DNA from: Saccharum officinarum
Lineage: Eukaryota; Streptophyta; Magnoliopsida; Poales; Poaceae
DNA length: 64,000 bases
Reading direction: 5' to 3'
Assembly (NCBI GenBank): GCA_020631735.1
Contig: CM036168.1
Span: 95,584,932-95,648,931 of the forward strand
The notes under the pieces were generated by a model. That model was not told where the DNA came from and did no database searches. It saw only the letters and a list, made by a program, of their open reading frames with translations. Positions 32,462 to 44,166 of the stretch are shown here, one piece after another. The translations under genes were made by a program, and so were the position numbers. The stretch's first letter is position 1. Every line of letters begins with the position of its first letter.

Positions 32462-34401
32462 TCAATCCGTTGGCAGTGAGCGCGGGTGTTCCGGCCCAAC
32501 TCCCGGCAATCCTTACAGGTGGTTACCGGAGAGGAAGGCCGTAATCACGTCGGAGTCGGTGATGTTGGGGAGCTCGGTGCGCTGCCGGGGAAAGCGCCGG
32601 ATGTAGTCCCGAGGGACTCATCTGGTTTCTGCTTGCAGCTCCGGAGGTCCACGAGTTGCCCGGGGCGCATGTAGGTTCCCTTGAAATTTCCCTCGAACAC
32701 CCTCACGAGATCGTCCCAGTCGTGGATCTGCCAAGGTGGGAGATCCTCGAGCCAGGCTCGGGCGGTGTCGGAGAGGAACAGGGGGAGTTGCCGAATGATG
32801 GCCGGTCATCGGTGCCCCGCCCACTGACACGCCAAGCGGAAATCAGCGAGCCAAAGTTCGGGTTTGGTCTCGCCGTTATACTTGGTGAGAGTCGTGGGGG
32901 GACGGAACCGAGCCGGGGCACCGTCTCACGGATAGCCCTACTGAACACCCGAGGCCTGGAGGTTCGGGGCGAAGGGCTACGGTCTTCCGAGCTGTCGTAG
33001 CGTCCGCCCCTGTGGACGTGTAGCCTCGAGCTACACCGTCACCGTGTTTGCGTGTGCGACGCTCGACGATGTTGCCACGGGTGTCTCGAGGCTCGCGTCG
33101 TTGGCGATGGCTCAGGGCAGGTGCTACCTGGTTTCGCCGGGCAGGCTCGGGATGAACCGAGGCTTCTCTCTCCTGTCGGGAGGCTCGAGGGTCCGCTCCG
33201 AGGCTGCTTCGCGCCGCCTCGAGGCAGAGCTCTCGCGCTGCCTGCCATGGCGGCAGTCTCGAGGAGCCCTCGGATTTCGTCTCGAGCCCGACGGGCGTCA
33301 GGGTTTGACGGCTCGGGCATGTTGCGCAGGAGCATGGCAGCGGCGACAACGTTTTGGCTGGCTCGAGCGAAAACCGGGGTCGACCGCCGGTCCTCGTTGA
33401 TGCGACGGTTGACGTCGCGAGCCCTCTCACGAGCTCTCCCGCCAAATGCGTGTTCCGCACGCTCACGCTCGAGGGTTTGCTGGAGAAGATCCAGGTTTTC
33501 GCGTTCCTCGTCAAGCTGGTCCTGCAACTCGCGAATCTGTTCGAGCTGCGCTCCTTGATCCGCAAGGAACTGAGGCTCGTTTCGCTCGGCAGGAAGCTCG
33601 ACACGAGGGGGCGTGTGCCTTTCTTCGACCGGCTCTTCGTCCTCTGATTCCGAGGTGCTTTCAACGTCGATGTTGGAAGCACTCGCGAGTCGGATCATAG
33701 TGTCGTCAGCCGAGTCGGAGTCAGGTGCGCCAAAGTAGTAATATGACGGGGAATGTGTGGCCGATGCCAACCATCCCCGAGACGGCGACGTGGAGAAGCG
33801 ATCACACGGGTTCTGTTTCCGGTGTCTCCGTGGAGTCCCGATAATCAGAGACCGCGTGGACGCAACGAGGTCCAGAGTGGAGCGTAGATGGTGTCCGGGG
33901 AGTTCCTCATAAGCGCTCATGCGAGTGCTCACGGAGGATGCATACACCCGGGCGACCGAGTCTAGTCCAAACGGGAATGGTGATGGGGAGTTCACTGCCC
34001 GTGGCGAGATAGATGCTACGGACAGTGGTGTCTCACCGGACGGGGGAGCGGCGGGATTCCTCGTTGGCACGCGACCCTCGGCCAGGCTCATCCTTCCCAA
34101 TCTTCCAAAAGGAGATCTGGGCTAGCGCCTGTCTGGGGGGTGCCGGACCGGGGGATCCCATCGCCCTCCGTCAGGTAGAGACGGTAGTTGTGCCGGCTCG
34201 CCGTCGCCGGGCGGCCCGCGACCGCCTAGAGCGACGGTGCCGGTTGACTGCTCCCCCGGGCTGGGAGAGCTCGTAATCTTCGTCGGTTGGGTGCCTGGGT
34301 GGGAGTAGGACCATGTCGTAGCCAGAGCCGAGCGACATGAACTCCAAACTCCCAAACCAGATCACCGTACCCAACGGGATCGGGCGTTCGGGGTTAGCCA
34401 T
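32462..34401 (-). pseudogene. Ty3/gypsy Gag remnant (opposite strand)
   Basis: Read on the minus strand from an ATG at 34401 (MANPERPIPLG) towards the gap. An open frame at 34100-33039 encodes a charged coiled-coil region (QLEQIRELQDQLDEERENLD). Further on, around 32900-32500, lies the retrotransposon gag core (QLPLFLSDTARAWLEDLPP, WDDLVRVFEGNF). The pieces are in different frames and one in-frame stop interrupts the core, so this copy is defective. Pol is lost in the gap. Confidence 0.75.
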
Positions 34402-34447
34402 CCAGGAAGAACGGCGAAAAAGCGACGTTTGCACGCAGCGTACCCCT

Positions 34448-34462
34448 ACCTGGCGCGCCAAC
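34448..34462 (-). other. Gypsy primer-binding site region
   Basis: On the minus strand TTGGCGCGCCAGGTA follows the LTR end (ACCGACA). TGGCGCGCCAGGTAGGGG is the PBS context seen in several grass Ty3/gypsy families. The tRNA identity was not determined. Confidence 0.6.
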
Positions 34463-35674
34463 TGTCGGTGTTCGGACCGAGGGGGGTCCTAAACCAACGA
34501 GTAAATGCTGCGTGACTCTTTCCTGGATGGTGATGCAAGGAGAACACACGGGGGTTTATCCTGGTTCGGGCAAAAGATGGCCCTACGTCCAGCGGGGAAG
34601 AGAGATTTGTATTTCCTTGCACCGGGTGCTCGTGTAGGGGTTACAAGCAGGCGAGAGAGGGTGTCGAGCCCCAAGTCTCAAAGAGAAAAAAGGAGAAAGG
34701 TGGTTGCTTGAGATGTTGATCTCTGGCTTTCGTTGTTCGATCGGGTGGTGGGTTGTTTCGTCCTTCCGTCGTTCGGTCTCTTTTTTCCCCCTCGTCCTCC
34801 CGTTGTCCCGTTCTCCTCCCTTTTTTATAGGGCGAGAGGTGCTCAAGTCGAGGGGAGGCCTGAGGTGATGCTTTGTCGATTCCTGTAGAGTTGACTTGTA
34901 GCGACGTGCTTCAGGGATGGCTGGCCATCCCTGGGTACCCTGACGTTGTGGGAGATAAGATGGCGAAATGACCCAGAGCGCCACGCCATACCGTCCTCTG
35001 GACTGAGTCGAGCATCGAGGCTGGGTCGAGGCCGGGTCGAGGCCGGATGGATAAGGCCGAATCCCCGATATCGCGGAGAACGGGCCTTGTCTTATCCTCC
35101 CTCGAGGGTGATTGATGGTGAATAGTGCGCGGTAGGGTGGATATAGTGACGGCTTTCACCTCCCATCACGGGATGGGCGGTAAAATAGTGAGACTTGACG
35201 TTGGTATTGTTCCCACGTTGTCCCATGCCGTAGCCATGCCGGTAGGTGGTGGTAGGTAACCGCATTGAATGCTATGTCTTTTGTCCTGGGTAGATGAAGA
35301 AAGGGTGTCGAGGGGCCGGAGCGCGGTCGAGGCGCCCCGTCGAGCGGGCCTCGTACGAGTCGGAGCCGGGACGCGGTCGAGGCGCCCCGTCGAGCGGGCC
35401 TCGTACGAGTCGGAGCCGGGACGTGGTCGAGGCGCCCCGTCGAGCGGGCCTCGTACGAGTCGGAGCCGGAGCGCGGTCGAGGCGCCCCGTCGAGCGGGCC
35501 TCGTACGAGTCGGAGCTGGGACGCGGTCGAGGCGCCCCGTCGAGCGGGCCTCGTACGAGTCGGAGCCGGGGCGCGGTCGAGGCACCCCGTCGAGCGGGCT
35601 ATCTTTTCTACTGGTTTCAGTTTTTGTTAGTGTTTAGGCGATAGCTGTGGTACCCCGTACTGTGGGTACCGACA
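34463..35674 (-). mobile_element. 5' LTR of a minus-strand Ty3/gypsy element
   Basis: The two ends, TGTCGGT and ACCGACA on the plus strand, form a perfect 7-bp terminal inverted repeat around a 1212-bp LTR. The minus strand has CTATAAAAAAGGG near 34822-34830, a TATA box. Upstream of it in element orientation lies a 50-bp minisatellite. The other LTR is not in the window. Confidence 0.85.
35318..35600. repeat. 50-bp minisatellite inside the gypsy LTR
   Basis: Units start at 35321, 35371, 35421, 35471, 35521 and 35571 (last partial). Each contains GGTCGAGGCGCCCCGTCGAG and CGGGCCTCGTACGAGTCGGA, with one or two substitutions between units. In element orientation it lies in U3. The long overlapping ORFs here simply read the repeat. 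Confidence 0.95.
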
Positions 35675-36730
<1,056 letters not shown>

Positions 36731-37545
36731 TTAGGATCCTAAGTTTTTCTGCTTTTTATATTATTTATATTTGTTTTCTTTTTGCTAAAATACTTGTCCA
36801 AATCAAAACAATACAAAGCATTCTACTGCAGCCGATTGAACCGGCGGGAAGTACTCAACGGTTGAATTGACAGAATTTTCTTTTCTCTCATAGCTCATCT
36901 TAAGAAAATTATATGTGCACTTAGTTGAAGATAAAATTTATATAAAAGTTGTAGAGAAAAGAGAGATCTATATTGTAGTCTATGTCTTTTTCATTTGAGG
37001 TTGTTTTGATACCTAAAAATTTAATATAATGTTCATATGTCTATTTGTATACCTGAAAATTAAATTGATTATTTAGGTATAAGATGGCTCTAAACAAAAA
37101 TATTGTGAACTACAAATTTTTATAATTGTTATTCCTATACGAGATTATATGAAAAATTATTACTAATTGCAAATATGTTGCACTAGCTAGTGGATAAATT
37201 GAGGCAACTTATACCCTTACGTAGCACATCTTCAAATTATAACCATTTCATATAGCCACATGTGAATATAAAATTTATGTATTTAACTTTTTTCACAACA
37301 TTTCGTTTGAAATCATCTTTGCGCCAACATAAATTTTATAATTTGAGTTCATATATAAAAGTCATGATTTTTTAAGATGTTGTGACACAAAAAAGAAAAA
37401 ATCACCAATTCAACCGGCGGTAAGTACTTTACGCCAGCTCAATAGGCGGCAGTGGTATAGTTTTTTGATTTTTTGATTTGGACAAGTATTTTTGTAATAA
37501 AAAATAAAAATAAGAAAAATCGGATTCTAGGATCGACTTTTTGTT
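36731..37545. repeat. Foldback-like element with long imperfect inverted repeats
   Basis: The left arm (about 36731-36870) and right arm (about 37385-37545) are inverted copies sharing AATACTTGTCCAAATCAAAA/TTTGATTTGGACAAGTATTT, TAGGATCC/GGATTCTA-type ends and the inner CAACCGGCGGTAAGTACTT-like block. The AT-rich centre has no ORF. No clear target duplication could be set. Confidence 0.55.
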
Positions 37546-39194
37546 TTATCGGTCTAGACCGAAACGGAGAAACAACTGGCTTGTTTGGAAGTGCCAGGCC
37601 TTGGTAGGGCTGGCTTATCTTAGATTGGGCCTTTCTTCCTCTAATTTCTTGCTAGAGATGTGGCGGGCTTTCTTAATAGGCTCAGGCCCTGCAGGCATAG
37701 GTCCATAATAAAAATTCATGTTTCTGGCACTAACTAGAACAGTCCAAAGAGTTATCTGTACTGTAAAATCACATCATGTGGCGAAATATTTTTTCGTTAC
37801 CGCGACGCGGTTTAAGTCATCAAAGATACCATTCCGGTATCCATTCCCCTCCTTTTAGAACGGAACATTCCGTTATCAGTGTATCTTCCGAACTTTAATA
37901 AAATAATTAAAATGTATAAATATAAATAACTATATATGGTTTATTTACCTATACTTTAGTCATGTGGTTGCTATAAAAATATATAAAGTTAGCATGTTAT
38001 TTAAACATGGAGGCATTTTTATACCAGTCTAGCCACAGATATACCGACCATTTCGACTAGCACCAGAATGGGATTTTTATGCTTGGTTGGCACAACTCCA
38101 AACAGGCAAACAAGCAAGGGAATTCTGGTAGAGAGGGACGGAAAGGACCACTGCCTGGCTATATTTAGGCTTTGGCAGCCAACAACTTTCAGAGTAAACG
38201 AAACTAACAACATACCTTAGCCTCTCGGGCACCACACATTAAATTTGCACTGGCAATTGCAGGCTTGCAGCAATGCTTAATAAAGACGTGGCGCATTTTA
38301 GGTGACATCATTAGCCAGCTTCCACCAGCAACCAGACAGTACCAACCACAGGAACGGGAAAGAAAAGGGAAAGGCAAAGCAGTAACACATAAACAAACGA
38401 AGATGAGCACGAACACGCCGTTGTCCGGTTCAGTTGAGAGGGACGGAGATGAGAGATTGCAAAATGGTTGGCGAAGCGAGTAAGGTTTCATCATCAGATC
38501 AGAAAAAAAGAAAAGATAAATATATACAATCGCAAAGCGAGACAGCGGACGGCCGGTGCTTTGAGTTCTCGTGGTGCTAATTAATCTGCTTCCTCGGCGC
38601 CCCACCCCGCTAAATTAGTGTAGTGCACGCAATCATTCACTCGTTCGTCTTTTTGCCGAGCAAAGTAGAGCAGGTCATGCGGCTACACGCCAATCGCCAA
38701 TCGGCAACCTTGTTTTCTATTGTTCTCATCCGGAACATATACCAGGCGATCGATGATGTGCACGAGAACAAAAGTCAGGCGGCAAGGCATACGTACGTCT
38801 TGGCCGTCGTCGGTTAGATGGCACTAGGATATATATACGTACGCGGCGCGGCTGATTAGCTCAAACTACGGTCTGCCCCTAGGCCATGTGTGTTAGGTCC
38901 GTGACATGCGTGCGTAAACTCAGATTGATCTCCATCTGCAGATCTGCTGCTGCTGTAGGCTGTAGCCCTGTAGCTGAACTGAACAGGTAGCCCTGTCGTG
39001 ACGTCTCATCGTTGGCACTTGGCAGTCTCCGGCCGGCGGATCACAATTGGTACTCCTCTTGCTCCACGATTGATTCTCCAGATGACACCATCTGTAGCAT
39101 GCGCTAAGTATAGAAAAGCGGTTAGCGGCGGCCGGACGGCTAACCAAGGGAAAATTTTCTTATTTCTAGGCCAGCGTGTGGTGAGGAGGCCACC
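37546..39194. other. Intergenic stretch, no gene recognised
   Basis: Short ORFs only, with no recognisable domain on either strand. No transposon ends were established. Confidence 0.4.
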
Positions 39195-39290
39195 GGCGAG
39201 GCCGACTCCCGCACCGGCCGCCCAGCGACCACAGACGCGTCGTGCCTCGCTTGCGTGCGCGAACCGAGTCAAACGGTGCGCTGTCGACAG
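39195..39290. repeat. About 90-bp segment duplicated at 42475
   Basis: GCCGACTCCCGCACC, CTTGCGTGCGCGAACCGAG and CAAACGGTGCGCTG recur in the same order at about 42475-42560 (TCCGACTCCCGCACC, CTTGCGTGCTCGAGCCGAG, CAAACGGTGCGCTG). Function unknown. It may be an old dispersed repeat fragment. Confidence 0.55.
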
Positions 39291-39898
39291 TACAGTTTTT
39301 TTTTTGGAAGTCCAGTAAACACAGTGGGGCGGGCTCAGGTTTAACAATACTCGGTTCCAGCACAAATGCAAAACGTATTCCGGAAAAACACCCATCTCAT
39401 CATGATCAGGCCCCAATGACCCAGTGATATGGAATCCACCTAAAGCTTAATCTGTCGACTAACACATCCATGGTGAATAACTTAACATTACCAAAAGTGC
39501 ACGATATCACCGTCGCAGCGTTTCTCTGCCTACCACAAACCTTCCTGTGCTTAACACACTAACTCAATCATAAAATGTTAAATTTATTTGCCCTCCTCTC
39601 CAACATAAACAAAGGAGCTGAGATTTTTGTTTGGTTCGCAAAAATGTAACACAATTTGATTATGGAGGAGAATACAAAACAATTCTTGTGTTTGGTTGAT
39701 GTCAGGCCGTGATTAGATACTTATTGGCCTATTAACCGCTGAAAAAGTGTGCTATTTCAATGGCCAGGGACGATGTTAGGAATACCGATACCTAACAATG
39801 ACCATCCCTTTTCTATCGCAGGTGGTGGTGAAGCTGATAGGGGGCACGGCATGTTGTTCCATATGAAACGAGTATGACCAAGTTAAACCGCAAATTTA

Positions 39899-41177
39899 CA
39901 CTACTACAGTAAGTTTAACCGAGGCGGACGTTTTGATTAACCGAGACGGGCAACGTAAACACCTCCGCTGCTGAAAGGTTACGGTAAAAAAAAATCGTAC
40001 CTTAACGGAGACGGTTGCTTTGCCCGTCTTTATTCACAAATTAACGGAGGCGGATGACCATAGAACGACCGCCTCGGTAAATCCGATTTAAAAAACAAAA
40101 AAAATCCGTGAGCCCGCCGGTGAGCTCATTTCCAAGCCCACCGATGAGCCCGTTCCTAGCCCACGAACCGGATCTGTCGGGAGGAGCCACCGCCGCGTTG
40201 CTCGCAGTGGAGCCTGCGCGCCACCGCCTTGCTCATCGTGGAGCCCGCTGCCGCCGCCGGGCTCCAACCCCCTAGATCTGCCGTCAGAGGCCTCCTCTCC
40301 GGCGGATCTGCGCTGTGGTGGAGCCAAGGAGGGAGGGGAGGAGGCCGATTGCCGGGCCGGATCCGCCCCAGGCTAATTCCAACCCGCCAGATTTGCCGCC
40401 GGAGGCCTCCTCCCCACCGGATCCGCGCCGTGGTGGAGCCATGGAGGGAGGGGAGGAGGTCAGGGCGTGGCCGGATCTGCTGCCGAAGGCCTCCTCCCCA
40501 GCGGATCGATGCCATGGTGGAGCCATGGAGGGAGTGGATGAGGGAGGGAGGGGAGGAGGCCGGGGCGCGGCCGGAGGCCTCATCCTTGCCGGATCCGAAG
40601 GTCGAGGAAGGAGCAGAAGCTGCTGCTACATGGATCCACGTGCTTGTGACCCGCGCGTGCCCGCCTTGCGCTGTCGTGGCCCCCATGCGCGCGAGCCCGC
40701 CCTGGCCTCCATGTGCGTCGCGCAGGAGAGGTTGTGCTTGGGATGAGGGAGAGCGATGGAGCGGCGCCTGAGGGGGAGAGAGAGAGGGCGCGGTGCCTGA
40801 GGGAGACGAAGAGAGGTTTGGAGGGCATAGCACATGAGGAGACAGAGCTAGGGTTTCAGTTATGCTCAGCGTATACATACTGTGAAGCCGTTACCGAGCC
40901 TAGATGGGTCTGGTGGGCTAGCCATGATTAACCGAGGCGAGCCTTATAGGTGTCCACCTCCGAAAATACATTTACGAAGACGGTTGCCTTAAGATGACCG
41001 TCTAAGTTATTATCGATTAATTGAAGCGGTTCTATTACATAGCCCGCCTCAGTTAAGCATTAACCGAGGCGGTTGCTAGGCCGGCTGCCCTGCCTCGAAT
41101 AACCAAGGCGGGCAGCCGGTCTGCCCGTCTCCGAGGTCAATTTCAAAACGCCTCACAAAAGATTTTGTGTAGCAGTG
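39899..41177. mobile_element. Non-autonomous CACTA (En/Spm) element
   Basis: It begins CACTACTACAGTAAG and ends TTTTGTGTAGCAGTG, the inverted CACTA termini. It is flanked by TTA at 39896-39898 and 41178-41180, a correct 3-bp duplication. Subterminal regions carry repeated ACCGAGGCGG motifs in both orientations, as expected for transposase binding. The GC-rich centre (about 40150-40850) holds roughly three imperfect repeats of about 100 bp around GGAGGCCTCCTCCCCACCGG and GGTGGAGCCATGGAGGGAGG. No transposase is encoded. The ORFs in the centre are probably not genes. Confidence 0.9.
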
Positions 41178-41339
41178 TTAAAATATAAAATGTGTTATTA
41201 ATATTTAATCGTTCATTCATGACTGAGATTAAGACTAAAAACAAAGTCTGATAACTGAAGCCATTGTTTCAATAGTTTTCAAATGAAATTTAGCGAAAAA
41301 AAAGAAGTTGAGGATGAGAGCTATTTTAACACAATCGCT

Positions 41340-42415
41340 CCTCATAGGCCATCCATCCGTCTGGACGGACCCCGCACTCGCTCATGCCGCCCTCTACTCG
41401 CGTCGCTCACTCGGTCTGCTCGTCGGAAGAACCCGCCCTCGCCCATACCGCCCCCGCTGCCCACCCACGCCACGCACGGTGAGCCTGACGCGCTAGGCGC
41501 TTGCTAGCTCGCTCCCGGACTCGCTTATCCCATCACGGCCGTGCTCCATCCGCCTGCTCCCTGCCCCTGCTGAGATCTATGCCACCAACGAGCTCCACAC
41601 TGGTGACCTCCGCACCATGCCGCGGCTTCGAGCTTCTCGTCGATGAGCCTCCGTACGTCTAAGCTATAAGAAGATGCTAAGCTGAAAGCGTATGTTACAA
41701 TATTATGTTTTAAGTGTTTCAGAGGTATGTTGCAAGTGTTATATATCAATGTTGCAAAAGTAATTGGGGATGCTGTACATGTTGTAATGACTATATACGT
41801 ATTTTATAAGTGTATGTTCCAAATGTTTCATCTGTTCCAGAAGAATGTTATGAGCGTTTTATCTGGATATTGTAAAAGTAGATCTGGTATATATATATTA
41901 CCCTACAACTAGGCTACAAAATAACTTATTCTGTGGCCACTTTGAGTTACGATAATTGCTATACTAATTTACGAGATTATAGTAACTCCTTACTATGTGA
42001 TTTACTATAACATTATAGTAAATATCCTCATGTTACATGCATATGTTTCAGGTGTTTTCGAGTGTTTCATACGTATGTTTTATAAGTGTTTTATCTGGAT
42101 ATTGCATATTGCAATGGTTTTCAATTGTTTTTCAGACGTTTTCGCAAGTGTTTCATCTATCTTCTTTTGTGTGTTACAACTGTTGCATCCGGATATTTCA
42201 AACGTAGATCAGGGTTGCATATGGGATATGCGTGAGAAGTGGCTGGCTGCACAGACGACGTCGAGACGGTGTGGGCAACGTATAGGCCGGCGCAGACCCA
42301 TTACTGGTACGCTCCCTTACGAGCCCGACGCACCTTATACTCGTTCGCTCCGATATTTGGACGCTAGCACCCGGATTAAACGTCCTGTGGCTAGCAAGTC
42401 CACTATTTTTAAGGT
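41340..42415. repeat. Second copy of the ATGTTGCAAGTGTTTCA-type dispersed repeat
   Basis: It shares the order of the 7785-8700 copy: a GC-rich left part with CCATCCGTCTGGACGG, then GCGTATGTTACA, AGTGTTTCAGAGGTATGTTGC and ATCTGGATATTG iterations. It then has a right part with TTGGACGCTAGCACCCGGAT. An AT-rich insertion near 41890-42020 interrupts the periodic part. Confidence 0.5.
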
Positions 42416-42711
42416 TTAGTGATGATATTAGGCCCCGGTCAATAGTTGATTCTGCCGCGAAATCTCTAGGCCTCGGTGAGTCCGACTCCCGCACCGCCCG
42501 GCCACGTACGTGTCGCTGCCACCCTTGCGTGCTCGAGCCGAGCCAAACGGTGCGCTGCTGAAAGGGTTGGTGTTGGTCGTTTCGGGTAGCTGTCAAGTTC
42601 GTGCCGTGTGCCGTGTCGCGGTCCCAATACAAAGACGCTTAATGTGTCTCTGTCTCCCTTTGTTGCAATCCCAGAACTCTACTAACGCCGAACTCGTTCG
42701 TACACGATATA

Positions 42712-42952
42712 GGGCTTGTTTAGTTTGCAAAAAAATTTACAAAATTTTTCAGATTCCTCGTCACATCAAATCTTTAGACATATGCATGAAGCATTAAATA
42801 TAGATAAAAAGAAAACTAATTACACAGTTTAAACGAAATTCACGAGATAAATCTTTTAAGCCTAGTTAGTTCATGATTGATAATATTTGTCAAATAACAA
42901 TAAAATTGCTACAGTACTATTTTCCAAATTTTTTTGGAAACTAAACAGACCC
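42712..42952. mobile_element. Tourist-like MITE
   Basis: TIRs GGGCTTGTTTAGTTTGC and GGAAACTAAACAGACCC are flanked by ATA on both sides. The interior has CTAATTACACAGTTTAA and AGTTAGTTCATGATTG, as in other family members. Confidence 0.75.
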
Positions 42953-43110
42953 ATAAATAAATAGCAACCGAGTGCGGATGTATATGAACAGCATGAGTAT
43001 ATTATGAATCACTTAATACTTTCTGCAATACAAATAAGTTTAAATAACTTGATTGCCCTTTTGATAACACGATGAGTAGTTCTGTTATCCTGACACTGAT
43101 TGCTCATTTA

Positions 43111-43688
43111 GAGCACCTCCAGTGTTGGGCTAAAAGCGAACCATGAGACGTGTGAGACGAACCGTAGACACTGGAGCATGCGAACCATACGTGTCAGAAG
43201 TAAAAGCGAACCGAACAGGCGGTTCGAACCATGCCGAGGCCTCGTTTAGATGAGAATTGGAAAGAAAAACACTGTATCAGAATTCCTGTAGCATTTCGTT
43301 TGTATTTGGTAAAAATTATCCAAATTTTAACTAACTAGGCTTAAAATATTCGTCTCGTAAAGTACAACAAAACTGTGTAATTAGCTTTTGATTTTATCAA
43401 CATTTGCATTTGCCGACATTTTGATGTGACGAAGAATCTTTTTTTTTGCATAGTGAAATTTAGGGAGAATTAAGGAACTAAACAAGTGCCGAGTATACGC
43501 ATTAAAATACGGTGAAAACGGACTGGTCGCCGGCGTCAGACAGGACGTGGACCTTCAGTAGCCGTTCAGTTCTCAATTTTTTATTGCTTTCTTGTGCTAT
43601 GTACGAACGAAGCACTAGAGCACTTGAACCAAACTCTCTCTCGTCGAACTTTTGTCGGATTGGTTCGAACCAAGCACTGGAGCTGCCC
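43111..43688. mobile_element. PIF/Harbinger-like element interrupted by a MITE
   Basis: The ends GAGCACCTCCAGTG and CACTGGAGCTGCCC are inverted and flanked by TTA at 43108-43110 and 43689-43691. A Tourist-like MITE (43238-43489) sits inside, so the original element was about 325 bp. No transposase. Confidence 0.65.
43238..43489. mobile_element. Tourist-like MITE nested in the 43111 element
   Basis: GGCCTCGTTTAG and CTAAACAAGTGC are inverted ends with possible CGA duplications. The interior (CTGTAGCATTTCGTTTGTATTTGG, TCGTCTCGTAAAGTACAACA) is almost the same as in the MITE at 43742-44003. Confidence 0.65.
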
Positions 43689-43741
43689 TTAGAATCGCTT
43701 CTCGAGGCGCAGGTATTTATGTTGACAACCCGTGATGCTCC

Positions 43742-44003
43742 CTAGTTTAGTTCGGCGAATAGGGAAGAAAATACTGTATCAGAATTTCTGTAGCATTTCG
43801 TTTGTATTTGGTAAAAATTATCCAAATTTTAACTAGCTAGGTTTAAAATGTTCGTCTCGTAAAGTACAACAAAACTGTACAATTAGTTTTTGATTTCATC
43901 AATATTTAGTACTCCATGCATTTGCCGACATTTTGATGTGATAGGGAATCTTCTTTTTGCATAGTGAAATTTGGGAGAGAATTAGAGAACTAAACAAGGG
44001 CTA
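43742..44003. mobile_element. Tourist-like MITE, sister copy of 43238
   Basis: The left end CTAGTTTAGTTCGG and the right end GAACTAAACAAGGGC bound sequence nearly identical to the 43238-43489 interior, in the same orientation and only about 250 bp away. Confidence 0.65.
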
Positions 44004-44166
44004 TAGAAAAAAGAAATTCCCAGCCGGTCAGCTCTGGACAGCAGGTCCGGCGATCACCAAACCCAAGGTCGTTTAAAAAGGTGGTCCCACGTTTCAGTGA
44101 CTGCCCAGCTCATCACCATTTTTGTAGTAAAAACCTAAACAGAACCCCCTGTGGCCCTGTCTCTAA

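Noticed and set aside
32311..32606. ORFs spanning the N run
   Set aside because: They contain about 34 undefined residues and exist only because Ns carry no stops.
35318..35600. Regular 50-bp repeats considered as a CRISPR array
   Set aside because: The whole 50-bp unit repeats with no variable spacers, and the sequence is plant LTR DNA.
35166..35645. ORFs of 116-139 codons on both strands
   Set aside because: They read through the 50-bp minisatellite, so the proteins are simple tandem repeats.
40156..40878. Overlapping ORFs of 140-240 codons in the CACTA centre
   Set aside because: Open on both strands because of GC-rich tandem repeats. No domain, and inconsistent between frames.
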